From: RXIX01 sp003989075
GTDB taxonomy: Bacteria > Pseudomonadota > Gammaproteobacteria > Competibacterales > Competibacteraceae
DNA length: 64,000 nucleotides
NCBI GenBank assembly: GCA_029780415.1
Contig: JAKOYN010000171.1
Coordinates: 17,931 to 81,930, forward strand
Direction of reading: 5' to 3'
Shown: piece by piece, positions 25,461 through 32,674 of the stretch
How the letters are laid out: each line of letters starts with the position of its first letter
How positions within the stretch are numbered: position 1 is the first letter of the stretch
Program-made: the position numbers and the translations under genes
The notes under the pieces: generated by a model
Database searches by the model: none
Told to the model about the DNA's origin: nothing
The model's input: only the letters and a program-made list of their open reading frames with translations

Positions 25461-26660
25461 ATGAACCGTAGCCCCGACCCCCGCAACGCGCTACCTGCTC
25501 CGGATGCCGCCGCCGCCACGCACAGCGCCCGCCTGCTCGACCACCTGCGCGCCGCGATCAGCGCCGCCGGGGGCGCGTTATCCTTCGCCCGGTTCATGGA
25601 TCTGGCGCTGTACGCGCCGGGACTGGGCTATTACCGCGCGGGTGCGACCAAGTTCGGTGCGGCGGGTGATTTCGTCACCGCGCCGGAACTGTCGCCGCTG
25701 TTCTCGCGCTGCCTGGCGCGCCAGTGCCAGGAGATTCTTGCCGCACTAGGCGGCGGCGTGCTGCTGGAACTGGGCGCCGGCACCGGCATCATGGCCGCTG
25801 ATCTGCTCAGCGAATTGCGCACGCTGCAGGCATTGCCCGAGCGCTACCTGATTCTGGACCTGAGCGGCGAACTGCGCGAACGGCAGCGCCAGACCCTGAT
25901 GGCGCGGGTACCTGAGCTGCTGGAGCGGGTGCAGTGGCTGGATGCCCTGCCCGAACCTGGACTGCGCGGGGTGATTCTCGGCAACGAGGTGCTGGATGCG
26001 CTGCCGGTTGAGCGCTTCCGCATCACCGCTGCCGGGCCGCGCCGTCTTGAAGTCATTTGGGATGAGGCCCGCGGCGCGCTGGATTGGCGCGAAGGCGCTG
26101 CCGATGACGCGCTCAGTGCCACGGTCGCTGCCCTTGAAACCGGCCTCGACCAGCCGCTGCCGCTCGGCTACAGCTCGGAATATGTGCCGAACCTGGATGC
26201 CTGGCTGGCGGCCATCACCGCGCCGCTGGCCGCCGGCGTGGTGCTGCTGATCGACTACGGCTATCCGCGCCGCGAGTACTACCACGCCGAACGCAGCAGC
26301 GGCACCCTGCTCTGTCATTATCGCCACCGCGTTCATGCTGACCCGCTGTACCTGCCCGGTCTGCAGGACATCACCGCCAGCGTCGATTTCACTGCGGTCG
26401 CTGATGCGGCGTTGGCTGCCGGGCTGGAAGTCGCCGGCTATACCAGCCAGAACCATTTTCTGTTCGGCTGCGGGCTGCTGGACCTGCTCGCCGAAACCGA
26501 TCCGGCCGACACCGTGCACTATCTGGAGCAGGTGCGGCAGATCAAGCTCCTGACCCTGCCGGGCGAAATGGGCGACCGCTTCCAGGCCATTGCCCTGAGT
26601 CGTGGACTAGAGCACCCGTTGCGTGGCTTTGCCTTCCGCGATGAGCGTGGCCGGCTATAG
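25461..26660 (+). CDS. SAM-dependent methyltransferase, MidA/NDUFAF7 family
   Basis: A 399-residue protein of the MidA (DUF185) family. Its mitochondrial member NDUFAF7 dimethylates an arginine of a complex I subunit. Visible features are GLGYYRAGATKFGAAGDFVTAPELSPLFSRC near residue 60, the SAM-binding loop VLLELGAGTGIMAADLL, GVILGNEVLDALPVERF and LLIDYGYPRREYYH. The bacterial substrate is unknown. The ATG at 25461 is chosen, and an AGCCG before it is only a weak ribosome binding site. It is followed 48 bases later by the GCS2-like gene on the same strand. Confidence 0.9.
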   Translation: MNRSPDPRNALPAPDAAAATHSARLLDHLRAAISAAGGALSFARFMDLALYAPGLGYYRAGATKFGAAGDFVTAPELSPLFSRCLARQCQEILAALGGGVLLELGAGTGIMAADLLSELRTLQALPERYLILDLSGELRERQRQTLMARVPELLERVQWLDALPEPGLRGVILGNEVLDALPVERFRITAAGPRRLEVIWDEARGALDWREGAADDALSATVAALETGLDQPLPLGYSSEYVPNLDAWLAAITAPLAAGVVLLIDYGYPRREYYHAERSSGTLLCHYRHRVHADPLYLPGLQDITASVDFTAVADAALAAGLEVAGYTSQNHFLFGCGLLDLLAETDPADTVHYLEQVRQIKLLTLPGEMGDRFQAIALSRGLEHPLRGFAFRDERGRL

Positions 26661-26708
26661 TTGAGGAAAACAGCAACCTTCGCGCCGTACCAGCCAGAGA
26701 CCGTGCAC

Positions 26709-28157
26709 ATGGGCCAGGAGATTTCCCGTTCGCAATTCAGCCGCCAGGATTTCCGGCGCTTCCGGGCCCGCCTGCGCCAGGAAACCGCGCAACTGGCTGA
26801 CTGGCTGGCCAGTGGCCGGCTGGCGGATACCAACCACATCGGCGGTTTCGAGATTGAGGCCTGGCTGCTGGATCGTCAGGGGCAACCGGCACCACTGAAC
26901 GAAGCCTTCCTGGCACGCCTGGACGATGCCCAAGTGGTACCGGAGCTGAGCGTGTTCAACATCGAACTGAACACGCCACCGCTGCCGCTGCACGGCACCG
27001 CGCTGCATCAGATGCACAGCAATCTCGACGCCCTGTGGCAGCGCTGCCAGATGACTGCAGCGGCGCTGGATGCCCATGTAGCGCTGATTGGCATTTTGCC
27101 CACACTGCATCCGACCGACCTGCGCCTGGAGCACATGAGCAGCCGGCAGCGCTACCGGGCGATCAACGAGCAGATTCTACTGCGCCGGCGCGGTCAGCCC
27201 TTGCACCTGCTGATTCGCGGCCTCGATACCCTGCAGCTCACCCAGCCCGATGTGATGCTGGAAGCCGCCACCACCTCGTTCCAGACCCATTTACAGGTCA
27301 GCAGCGCAGCTGCACCCGCCTATTTCAATGCCGCGCTGGCACTGGCGGCACCGATGGTGGCGGTCGCGGCCAACTCGCCCCTGCTGTTTGGACACCTGCT
27401 GTGGGCGGAAACGCGCATTCCCCTGTTCGAACAGGGCGTGGCCCTGCCTGGCGGTGCCCGGGCCAATAATCCCAGCTACCGCCGGGTCACCTTCGGCAGC
27501 GGCTATGTGCGTGAATCGCTGCTGGAACTGTTCAATGAGAATCTGCTGCACTATCCGCCGCTGCTGCCCGAAGCACTGGACACGGCGCAGGCCGGACCCC
27601 TGCCGCATCTGCGCCTGCACAATGGCACCATCTGGCGCTGGAACCGGCCGCTGCTTGGCTTCGACGCCAACGGTACGCCGCATCTGCGTATCGAACACCG
27701 GGTCATGCCCGCCGGGCCGAGCATTCCCGACACCATCGCCAATGCCGCGCTGTATTACGGCCTGGTGCATGCCCTGGCGCGGCTGACGCCACCGCTGAGC
27801 GCGCAACTGGAATTTGCCCAGTGCCGGGCCAACTTCTACGCGGCCGCGCGTGATGGTCTGCGTGCCGAGGTGGTCTGGCTGCACGGCCGGCGTGGATCGC
27901 TACAGCGCCTGCTGCTTGATGAACTGCTGCCGCTGGCACGGCGCGGCCTGCAGACACTCGCCATCGATGCTGCGGATATCGCTCTATATCTGGATATCAT
28001 CGCCACCCGGGTAACCCAGCACCGCACCGGCGCTGACTGGCAGCAGCGCTTTTTCACCGCGCACGGTCGCGATCTGAACCTGTTAACCCTGGCCTATCTC
28101 GAACAGCAGCGCGGCGGCCGGCCGGTGCATGACTGGGCCGATCCGGAGCATCTCTGA
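26709..28157 (+). CDS. Glutamate-cysteine ligase family 2 (GCS2) protein
   Basis: A 482-residue ATP-grasp-like carboxylate-amine ligase of the GCS2 superfamily. Conserved segments are HIGGFEIEAWLLD with the glutamates for metal binding, LSVFNIELNTPP, GILPTLHPTDLRLEHMSS, TTSFQTHLQVS and RIEHRVMPAGPS. Related proteins form gamma-glutamyl bonds, but many bacterial members have unknown substrates, so calling it GshA would be too strong. The ATG at 26709 is used, and the frame extends upstream to 26661 without good support. It lies between the MidA-like gene and the quinone oxidoreductase gene on the same strand. Confidence 0.8.
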   Translation: MGQEISRSQFSRQDFRRFRARLRQETAQLADWLASGRLADTNHIGGFEIEAWLLDRQGQPAPLNEAFLARLDDAQVVPELSVFNIELNTPPLPLHGTALHQMHSNLDALWQRCQMTAAALDAHVALIGILPTLHPTDLRLEHMSSRQRYRAINEQILLRRRGQPLHLLIRGLDTLQLTQPDVMLEAATTSFQTHLQVSSAAAPAYFNAALALAAPMVAVAANSPLLFGHLLWAETRIPLFEQGVALPGGARANNPSYRRVTFGSGYVRESLLELFNENLLHYPPLLPEALDTAQAGPLPHLRLHNGTIWRWNRPLLGFDANGTPHLRIEHRVMPAGPSIPDTIANAALYYGLVHALARLTPPLSAQLEFAQCRANFYAAARDGLRAEVVWLHGRRGSLQRLLLDELLPLARRGLQTLAIDAADIALYLDIIATRVTQHRTGADWQQRFFTAHGRDLNLLTLAYLEQQRGGRPVHDWADPEHL

Positions 28158-28201
28158 ACGCGCCACGCTGCGTAATCCTGCCTCCTGCCGAGGACACACC
28201 G

Positions 28202-29179
28202 ATGACACACGCAATCCGCATTCATGAATACGGTGGCCCCGAAGTGCTGCGCTGGGAGGAGGTCGCGGTCGGCGATCCCGGTCCCGGCGAGTTGCGCATT
28301 CGGCATGGCGCCATTGGCCTGAACTACATCGACGTTTATCACCGCACCGGCCTGTATCCACTGCCGGCCCTGCCGTGGACGCTGGGCATGGAAGGGGCTG
28401 GCCGGGTCGAGGCGGTTGGTCCCGGTGTCAGCGAATTCAAGGTCGGCGACCGGGTCGCCTATGCCAGTCCACCGGTCGGCGCTTATGCCGAAGTGCGGTT
28501 GATGCCCGCTGATCGGGTGGTCGCGCTGCCCGATGCTATCGACGAACGCGCGGCGGCGGCGATGCTGCTGCAGGGCATGACCGCACAGTATCTGCTGCGG
28601 CGCAGCTATCGGGTGCAAGCAGGCGATACCATCCTGCTGCATGCCGCTGCTGGCGGGGTTGGGCTGATCGCCAGTCAATGGGCGCGGCATCTGGGCGCAA
28701 CGGTGATCGGCACAGTGGGCAGCGAGGCCAAGGCGACACTGGCCCGCGCCCATGGCTGTGATCACGTTATTGACTACCGGCGTGAGAACATCGTCGAACG
28801 GGTGCGCGAGATCACCGGCGGCGCCGGCGTGGCAGTGGTCTACGACTCGGTGGGTAAGGATACCTTCATGGATTCGCTGGACTGTTTGCGGCCGCTGGGC
28901 ATGATGGTCAGCTTTGGCAATGCCTCCGGGCCGGTGCCGGCCTTTGAACCCGGCCTGCTGGCCGCCAAGGGCTCGCTGTTCTTCACCCGGCCGAGCCTGA
29001 TGCACTACACCGCCCGGCGCGCCGATCTGCTGGCCAGCGCTGCAGAACTATTCGCGGTCGTGACCGGCGGCGCGGTGAAGATTGAGGTAAACCAGACCTA
29101 TCCGCTGGCCGAGACTGCTCAGGCGCATCGTGATCTGGAAGCGCGACAGACTACCGGATCGACGGTGCTGTTGCCCTGA
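28202..29179 (+). CDS. qor: NADPH:quinone oxidoreductase (zeta-crystallin family)
   Basis: A 325-residue zinc-independent member of the medium-chain dehydrogenase superfamily, matching E. coli QorA (327). Visible are the N-terminal HAIRIHEYGGPEVLRWEEV, the quinone oxidoreductase signature around LNYIDVYHRTGLYPLP, and the NADPH-binding AAAGGVGLIASQWARHLGA. The catalytic zinc ligands of alcohol dehydrogenases are missing, as expected. It reduces quinones by one or two electrons in the cytosol. The ATG follows a GAGGACACACCG ribosome binding site. Confidence 0.93.
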   Translation: MTHAIRIHEYGGPEVLRWEEVAVGDPGPGELRIRHGAIGLNYIDVYHRTGLYPLPALPWTLGMEGAGRVEAVGPGVSEFKVGDRVAYASPPVGAYAEVRLMPADRVVALPDAIDERAAAAMLLQGMTAQYLLRRSYRVQAGDTILLHAAAGGVGLIASQWARHLGATVIGTVGSEAKATLARAHGCDHVIDYRRENIVERVREITGGAGVAVVYDSVGKDTFMDSLDCLRPLGMMVSFGNASGPVPAFEPGLLAAKGSLFFTRPSLMHYTARRADLLASAAELFAVVTGGAVKIEVNQTYPLAETAQAHRDLEARQTTGSTVLLP

Positions 29180-29197
29180 GCCGGCGCGCCTTGCGAT

Positions 29198-29250
29198 AAG
29201 GCTAAAGGTCAAAACGTGCAGTGATGCGTTTGTTTTAGCCTTTAGCCTTA
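29198..29250. repeat. Intergenic inverted repeat (AAGGCTAAAGG...CCTTTAGCCTT)
   Basis: Arms AAGGCTAAAGG and CCTTTAGCCTT flank about 30 bases, in the gap between two convergent genes. The outer stem is extended by AAAACG and its near complement. A run with the same words (AAGGTTAAAGATTCAAGGCT) occurs at about 22743-22762 upstream of plsY's stop. It may be a terminator for both flanking genes or a short dispersed repeat. Confidence 0.5.
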
Positions 29251-29255
29251 ATCCA

Positions 29256-30257
29256 CTATCCCTGACCTGCCGCCCGCCGGGCTTTCTGGCGCTGCAGGAT
29301 ATTCTTGATCAGCGAACGCTGCGCAGCCTTGGGCGCTTCGATCAGTGCCCGGACATGGGCCGCCACGCTGGATGTCAGCGCCGGGATGCTATAGCCACCT
29401 TCCAGCAGCGAGACCACCCGCCCTTCGCAACACTCCGCTGCCACCTGCAGAATCTGCTGTGTCAGCCAGGTGTAGTCGTCCTCGTTGAAGTTCAGTTCCG
29501 CCAGCGGGTCCATGTAATGGGCGTCGAAACCGGCCGAGATCAGGATCAATTGCGGCTGGAATTCGCGCAGCGCCGGGGCGATATCCCGTTCCCAGACCAG
29601 GCGCAGATCCGCCGAGCCGCTGCCTGCGAGCAAAGGTACGTTGAGGATATTGCCCACACCGCATTCTTCGCTGCGACCCGTGCCCGGATAAATGTGCGCC
29701 TGATGGGTGGAAATGTAGAAGTAGGCCGGATCGTGCTCGAAGGCGGCCTGGGTGCCGTTGCCATGATGCACGTCAAAATCGATCACCGCGACCCGCTGCA
29801 GGCCGTGAACGGCGCGGGCGTGCGCAGCGGCGATGGCGGCATTGGCGAACAGGCAAAAACCCATGGCCTGCTTCGGCTCCGCGTGGTGACCGGGCGGCCG
29901 GGTCGCGCAAAAGGCATTGCTGGCTTCGCGATTGATGATGGCATCAACCGCCGCACAGGCCGCACCCGCTGAGCGCAGTGCAGCTTCGCCGGAACGCGGC
30001 GACAGAATGGTGTCGCCATCAAGAGCGTACTGGCCCTGCTTGGGCACCTGAGCAAGCAGGTGCTCGATATGGTCCTGAGGATGGATACGGGCAAGCTGTT
30101 CCAGCGTCGCAGCCGGGGCTTCACGCCATTCCAGCGCGGCAAAGGGCGAGGTGCGCAGGGTATTGAGCACAGCGGTTAGTCGCGCCGGGCATTCGGGGTG
30201 ACCAAAGCCGGTGTCGTGTTCCAGACAAACCGGATGGGTAAATAACAGGGTGGTCAT
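29256..30257 (-). CDS. Histone deacetylase-like amidohydrolase
   Basis: A 333-residue member of the HDAC/AcuC/acetylpolyamine amidohydrolase superfamily, zinc-dependent deacetylases. The charge-relay histidines are in ATRPPGHHAEPKQAMGFC, the zinc ligands in VIDFDVHHGNGTQAAFEHD and in ISAGFDAHYMDPL, and a tyrosine-containing LLEGGYS lies near the end. The C-terminal region is basic. The substrate could be an acetylated small molecule or protein. The start overlaps the stop of the CBS-domain gene by 4 bases. Confidence 0.92.
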   Translation of the reverse strand: MTTLLFTHPVCLEHDTGFGHPECPARLTAVLNTLRTSPFAALEWREAPAATLEQLARIHPQDHIEHLLAQVPKQGQYALDGDTILSPRSGEAALRSAGAACAAVDAIINREASNAFCATRPPGHHAEPKQAMGFCLFANAAIAAAHARAVHGLQRVAVIDFDVHHGNGTQAAFEHDPAYFYISTHQAHIYPGTGRSEECGVGNILNVPLLAGSGSADLRLVWERDIAPALREFQPQLILISAGFDAHYMDPLAELNFNEDDYTWLTQQILQVAAECCEGRVVSLLEGGYSIPALTSSVAAHVRALIEAPKAAQRSLIKNILQRQKARRAAGQG

Positions 30258-30712
30258 TGCGGCTCGTCCGCGTGAACCGGAATCTCATGCTTGATGGTGG
30301 CGCGGCGCAGGGCTTTCAGGACGTCCTCGCGGGCGACAATGCCAACCAGCCGCCCATCTTCGGCCACTGGCAGGCTCTTGGTGCGCATCTCCACCAGCTT
30401 CTGCAGCAGGCGACTGAGGGGCAATTGCGGAGTGACACTGACTGGATTACGGGTCATCACCGCTTCGGCGCTTTTCTCCATGATCTCGTCGTAGTGCGGC
30501 ACCAGCAGATGCGAATCGAGGGTGAAGGCCTTGAGCAGATCAAACTTGGTCAGGATGCCCAGCAGGCGCCGCTCGCCATCGACCACCGGAACACCGTTGA
30601 AATCATGATTTTCAAACAGTTCCTCGACCTCGCGCAGCTTGGTGTCGGGACCGATGGCAATCGGGTTGGCGGTCATGGCGTCACGGACCTGATATTGCAG
30701 GAACTCATACAT
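30254..30712 (-). CDS. CBS-domain protein
   Basis: A 153-residue protein made almost wholly of two CBS motifs (about residues 10-65, VRDAMTANPIAIGPDTKLREV, and 85-145, AVMTRNPVSVTPQLPLSRL). Paired CBS domains bind adenosine nucleotides and act as energy sensors. It overlaps the HDAC-like gene by 4 bases, so the two are translated together. The frame is open to 30940 but the upstream part is AT-rich and unlike coding sequence. The ATG at 30712 has GAGG about 11 bases upstream. Confidence 0.88.
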   Translation of the reverse strand: MYEFLQYQVRDAMTANPIAIGPDTKLREVEELFENHDFNGVPVVDGERRLLGILTKFDLLKAFTLDSHLLVPHYDEIMEKSAEAVMTRNPVSVTPQLPLSRLLQKLVEMRTKSLPVAEDGRLVGIVAREDVLKALRRATIKHEIPVHADEPQ

Positions 30713-31096
30713 GGCAAGGCAATCCTCGGTGGTGAAAAGCATGCCATGATACGGCAAGACTTGGCCGGGATGCTTGATGCGATCGGTTGCAGAAGCAAGG
30801 GTTTTGTGAGTGGAAACATCCGACGTAAAGCTCCGACTGTAAAGCCTGTTGACGGGAGTTTCTTCGCTAAATCCTGCGGAATAAGCCATTTTGGAATGAA
30901 ACCAAGCCAGCCAAAAACAGATTAAAACAAATATAATCAATATCTTAATATCAATTCCACTGGCAAAAGACAGAGCAACTGACGTCCTGACCAGGAATCT
31001 ATCAGTGTCAATTTATTTTACAAGTTTGCATAAAAACCAAATACCCAAAAGAAAAACCATGCAATTATTTTATTTAAATTCATAAACTTAACATCT
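30713..31096. other. AT-rich intergenic region upstream of the CBS and PEP-CTERM genes
   Basis: About 380 bases between divergent genes. The GC content falls sharply from about 30880 onward, with A/T runs near 30920-31080, unlike the rest of the window. An open frame continuing upstream of the CBS gene (to 30940) is not convincing. The stretch should contain promoters for both flanking genes. The only one I can place is the GG-N10-GC element at 31097-31113. Confidence 0.6.
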
Positions 31097-31113
31097 TTGG
31101 TTTAATGTTTGCA
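31097..31113 (+). promoter_or_regulatory. Putative sigma-54 (-24/-12) promoter of the PEP-CTERM gene
   Basis: TTGGTTTAATGTTTGCA has GG at 31099-31100 and GC at 31111-31112, exactly ten bases apart, with the TTGCA form of the -12 box. This is the invariant spacing of sigma-54 promoters. A start would fall near 31124, 37 bases before the ATG at 31161. PEP-CTERM genes in exosortase-carrying bacteria are often sigma-54-dependent, which agrees. The surrounding AT richness raises the chance of a coincidental match. Confidence 0.5.
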
Positions 31114-31160
31114 TTTAGATATTTAGCCAGTGTTTAGAAATCCAGCATGGAGCAAGCAAC

Positions 31161-31973
31161 ATGAAAACTGTTACTCGAGCAATCCTGATCGCATGTCTGA
31201 GTTATGGAGTCAGCGCCTATGCTGTGCCGACACTTCAATTAACAATTGAAGACGGCAAGTACGTCAATACCACAGCGGCTGGAAAAGACGAGACCACATA
31301 CGCAACCGGATCGGTTTTCACACTCTATGCACTTTTAAGTCCAGACACCAGTAACTCATTAAGCGACTTTTATTATATTTCGGCTGCGGTGGTTCCAAAA
31401 ACAGCTCAAACAACACCATCTCCTGATTTAGGATCCTTTTCTTTTAACGGATCCACGGTGAATGTCACTTCAGATATGGTTTATGGAACTCCGCCGATCG
31501 ACACAGTTGCGACGCAATCTTCGGATCCAGGTGATTTGGCTGATCATGGTATTTTCGATACCTATTTCAAACAATTTGAGTTCCAATTTGCCAGTAATCG
31601 TTACGTTAAGGCATTTGATGCTCAAACATCCACCCCAACCGATCCGCTGGCCACTGATCCGAGCACGGCTGATAAGGACAAAATGTACTTTACAGCATTC
31701 ACGGTCAATGTGAGTAATTTAAAGACTGGATACTCAATTCACTTTGATTTATACAACACTGCAGTGTGTGGCGATGATAAAGGGCAATGCGGCGTTGTGG
31801 GTGATGTAGACCAAACGCAGTTTGCCCCCTTTTCGCATGATGCTCAGAGTATTCCGAACGACGACGGCGGTGGCCCTCCTAAAGAGATCCCCGAGCCTGC
31901 CAGTCTAGCTCTACTAGGCTTGGGCTTGTTGGGCATAGGCGCAATCCGCCGCCGCAAATCCCTTCTGAATTGA
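31161..31973 (+). CDS. PEP-CTERM sorting-domain exported protein
   Basis: A 270-residue secreted protein with a signal peptide (ILIACLSYGVSAYAV) and a C-terminal PEP-CTERM tripartite signal: IPEPASLALLGLGLLG, then a short hydrophobic stretch and the basic end RRRKS. Exosortase/XrtA-type enzymes recognise such tails and place the protein in the envelope or extracellular matrix, and no exosortase gene is in this window. The middle is Thr/Ser/Asp-rich without a recognised domain. The gene is clearly lower in GC than its neighbours. GGAG at about 31146 is a good ribosome binding site. A strong terminator follows. Confidence 0.9.
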   Translation: MKTVTRAILIACLSYGVSAYAVPTLQLTIEDGKYVNTTAAGKDETTYATGSVFTLYALLSPDTSNSLSDFYYISAAVVPKTAQTTPSPDLGSFSFNGSTVNVTSDMVYGTPPIDTVATQSSDPGDLADHGIFDTYFKQFEFQFASNRYVKAFDAQTSTPTDPLATDPSTADKDKMYFTAFTVNVSNLKTGYSIHFDLYNTAVCGDDKGQCGVVGDVDQTQFAPFSHDAQSIPNDDGGGPPKEIPEPASLALLGLGLLGIGAIRRRKSLLN

Positions 31974-32001
31974 TCGCTCGTTCCGTTTCAGCAGGTTTTA
32001 T

Positions 32002-32034
32002 AGAGCGGCGCCGAAAGGCGCCGCTCTTGCTTTT
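32002..32034 (+). terminator. Rho-independent terminator after the PEP-CTERM gene
   Basis: Perfect 11-base stem AGAGCGGCGCC / GGCGCCGCTCT with a GAAA tetraloop, followed by TGCTTTT. It ends 61 bases after the stop codon at 31973, and isolates that gene from the riboswitch-controlled protease downstream. Confidence 0.92.
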
Positions 32035-32494
32035 CGACACTGATCAATTCCACAAAACCAGGAGCGACCGTCCTAACCGAAATATCCCAAAAAGAGCCCC
32101 TATCGGAACAAGGCAATATCCATGACCTGCTTTTTCAGCGCCCACAATTGTCATATAACAAAAAAATACATATTACGCGGAGCATCGCCTGAATTATGGG
32201 AAAAAAGAGCGCCCAGACCTGACACAAAACCAAACCAATAAAAATAACATACTGAACTTATTATAAATAATATGTAATTATTTCAATACATAAGCAAAAT
32301 GCAAATTTTTGTCACTTTTTGCGACGCAAATTGTCAATTAACCCGCAAAGCCGTCGCCACCCAAATTGACAGCCACATCGCCCAAAAAAATAAAAAACAT
32401 TAAAAACATTAAGTTAAATTAAATTTTAATAAAATTTTCCTATAAATGATCAGTCCACTTTGGACTGCGCCCAAATCTTGCTAGGACTTAGCCG
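32035..32494. other. AT-rich intergenic region with probable promoter of the riboswitch RNA
   Basis: About 460 bases with no gene, very AT-rich from 32220 to 32450. A -10-like TATAAA at 32441-32446 would place a transcript start near 32453, though no good -35 box is seen. A small hairpin CAGTCC ACTT TGGACTG (about 32451-32467) then precedes the GEMM aptamer. Nothing else is recognised. Confidence 0.5.
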
Positions 32495-32590
32495 AGTCTG
32501 AAAAGGGCAAAGCCGTCGAAAGGCGGCGACGCAAAATCACCGGTCTAAGGGGCTTCAACCCTATGACAGCGGGATCGCCAGATGAGCCAC
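32495..32590 (+). ncRNA. Cyclic-di-GMP-I (GEMM) riboswitch
   Basis: The GEMM-I consensus is readable in order: AGGGCAAAGCC, the GAAA tetraloop (GTCGAAAGGC), the invariant GACGCAAA, then ACCGGTCTAAGG, a variable hairpin (GGGGCTTCAACCCT), ATGACAGCGGGATCGCC and the closing segment. The order and spacing follow the Vibrio Vc2 aptamer. The third G of GGGCAAA, which I take to be the G20 position that separates c-di-GMP from cGAMP sensors, is G, favouring c-di-GMP. The aptamer lies about 85 bases upstream of the S8 protease ATG at 32675 and so should control it. No intrinsic terminator is evident between them. Confidence 0.92.
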
Positions 32591-32645
32591 TTGGCAGATT
32601 AAATCCGCTCAGTTGCTTTACCCGCGCGAATCGGTGGTGTGCGTG

Positions 32646-32666
32646 CCCCCATACAAGTTTAGGGGA
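32646..32666 (+). promoter_or_regulatory. Shine-Dalgarno and possible anti-Shine-Dalgarno of the riboswitch-controlled protease gene
   Basis: AGGGGA at 32661-32666 is an ideal ribosome binding site eight bases before the ATG at 32675. A CCCCC run at 32646-32650 can pair with it across a ten-base loop. With no terminator between aptamer and gene, sequestration of this site is the simplest expression platform. How the aptamer would switch this pairing is not worked out. Confidence 0.5.
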
Positions 32667-32674
32667 TCGCAGCC

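Noticed and set aside
26709..28157. Naming the GCS2-like gene gshA
   Set aside because: The fold family is clear but members differ in substrate, and no second glutathione gene is adjacent.
32326..32345. Possible sigma-54 promoter before the riboswitch (GTCACTTTTTGCG)
   Set aside because: The -24 box has GT instead of GG and the spacing to GC is eight bases rather than ten.
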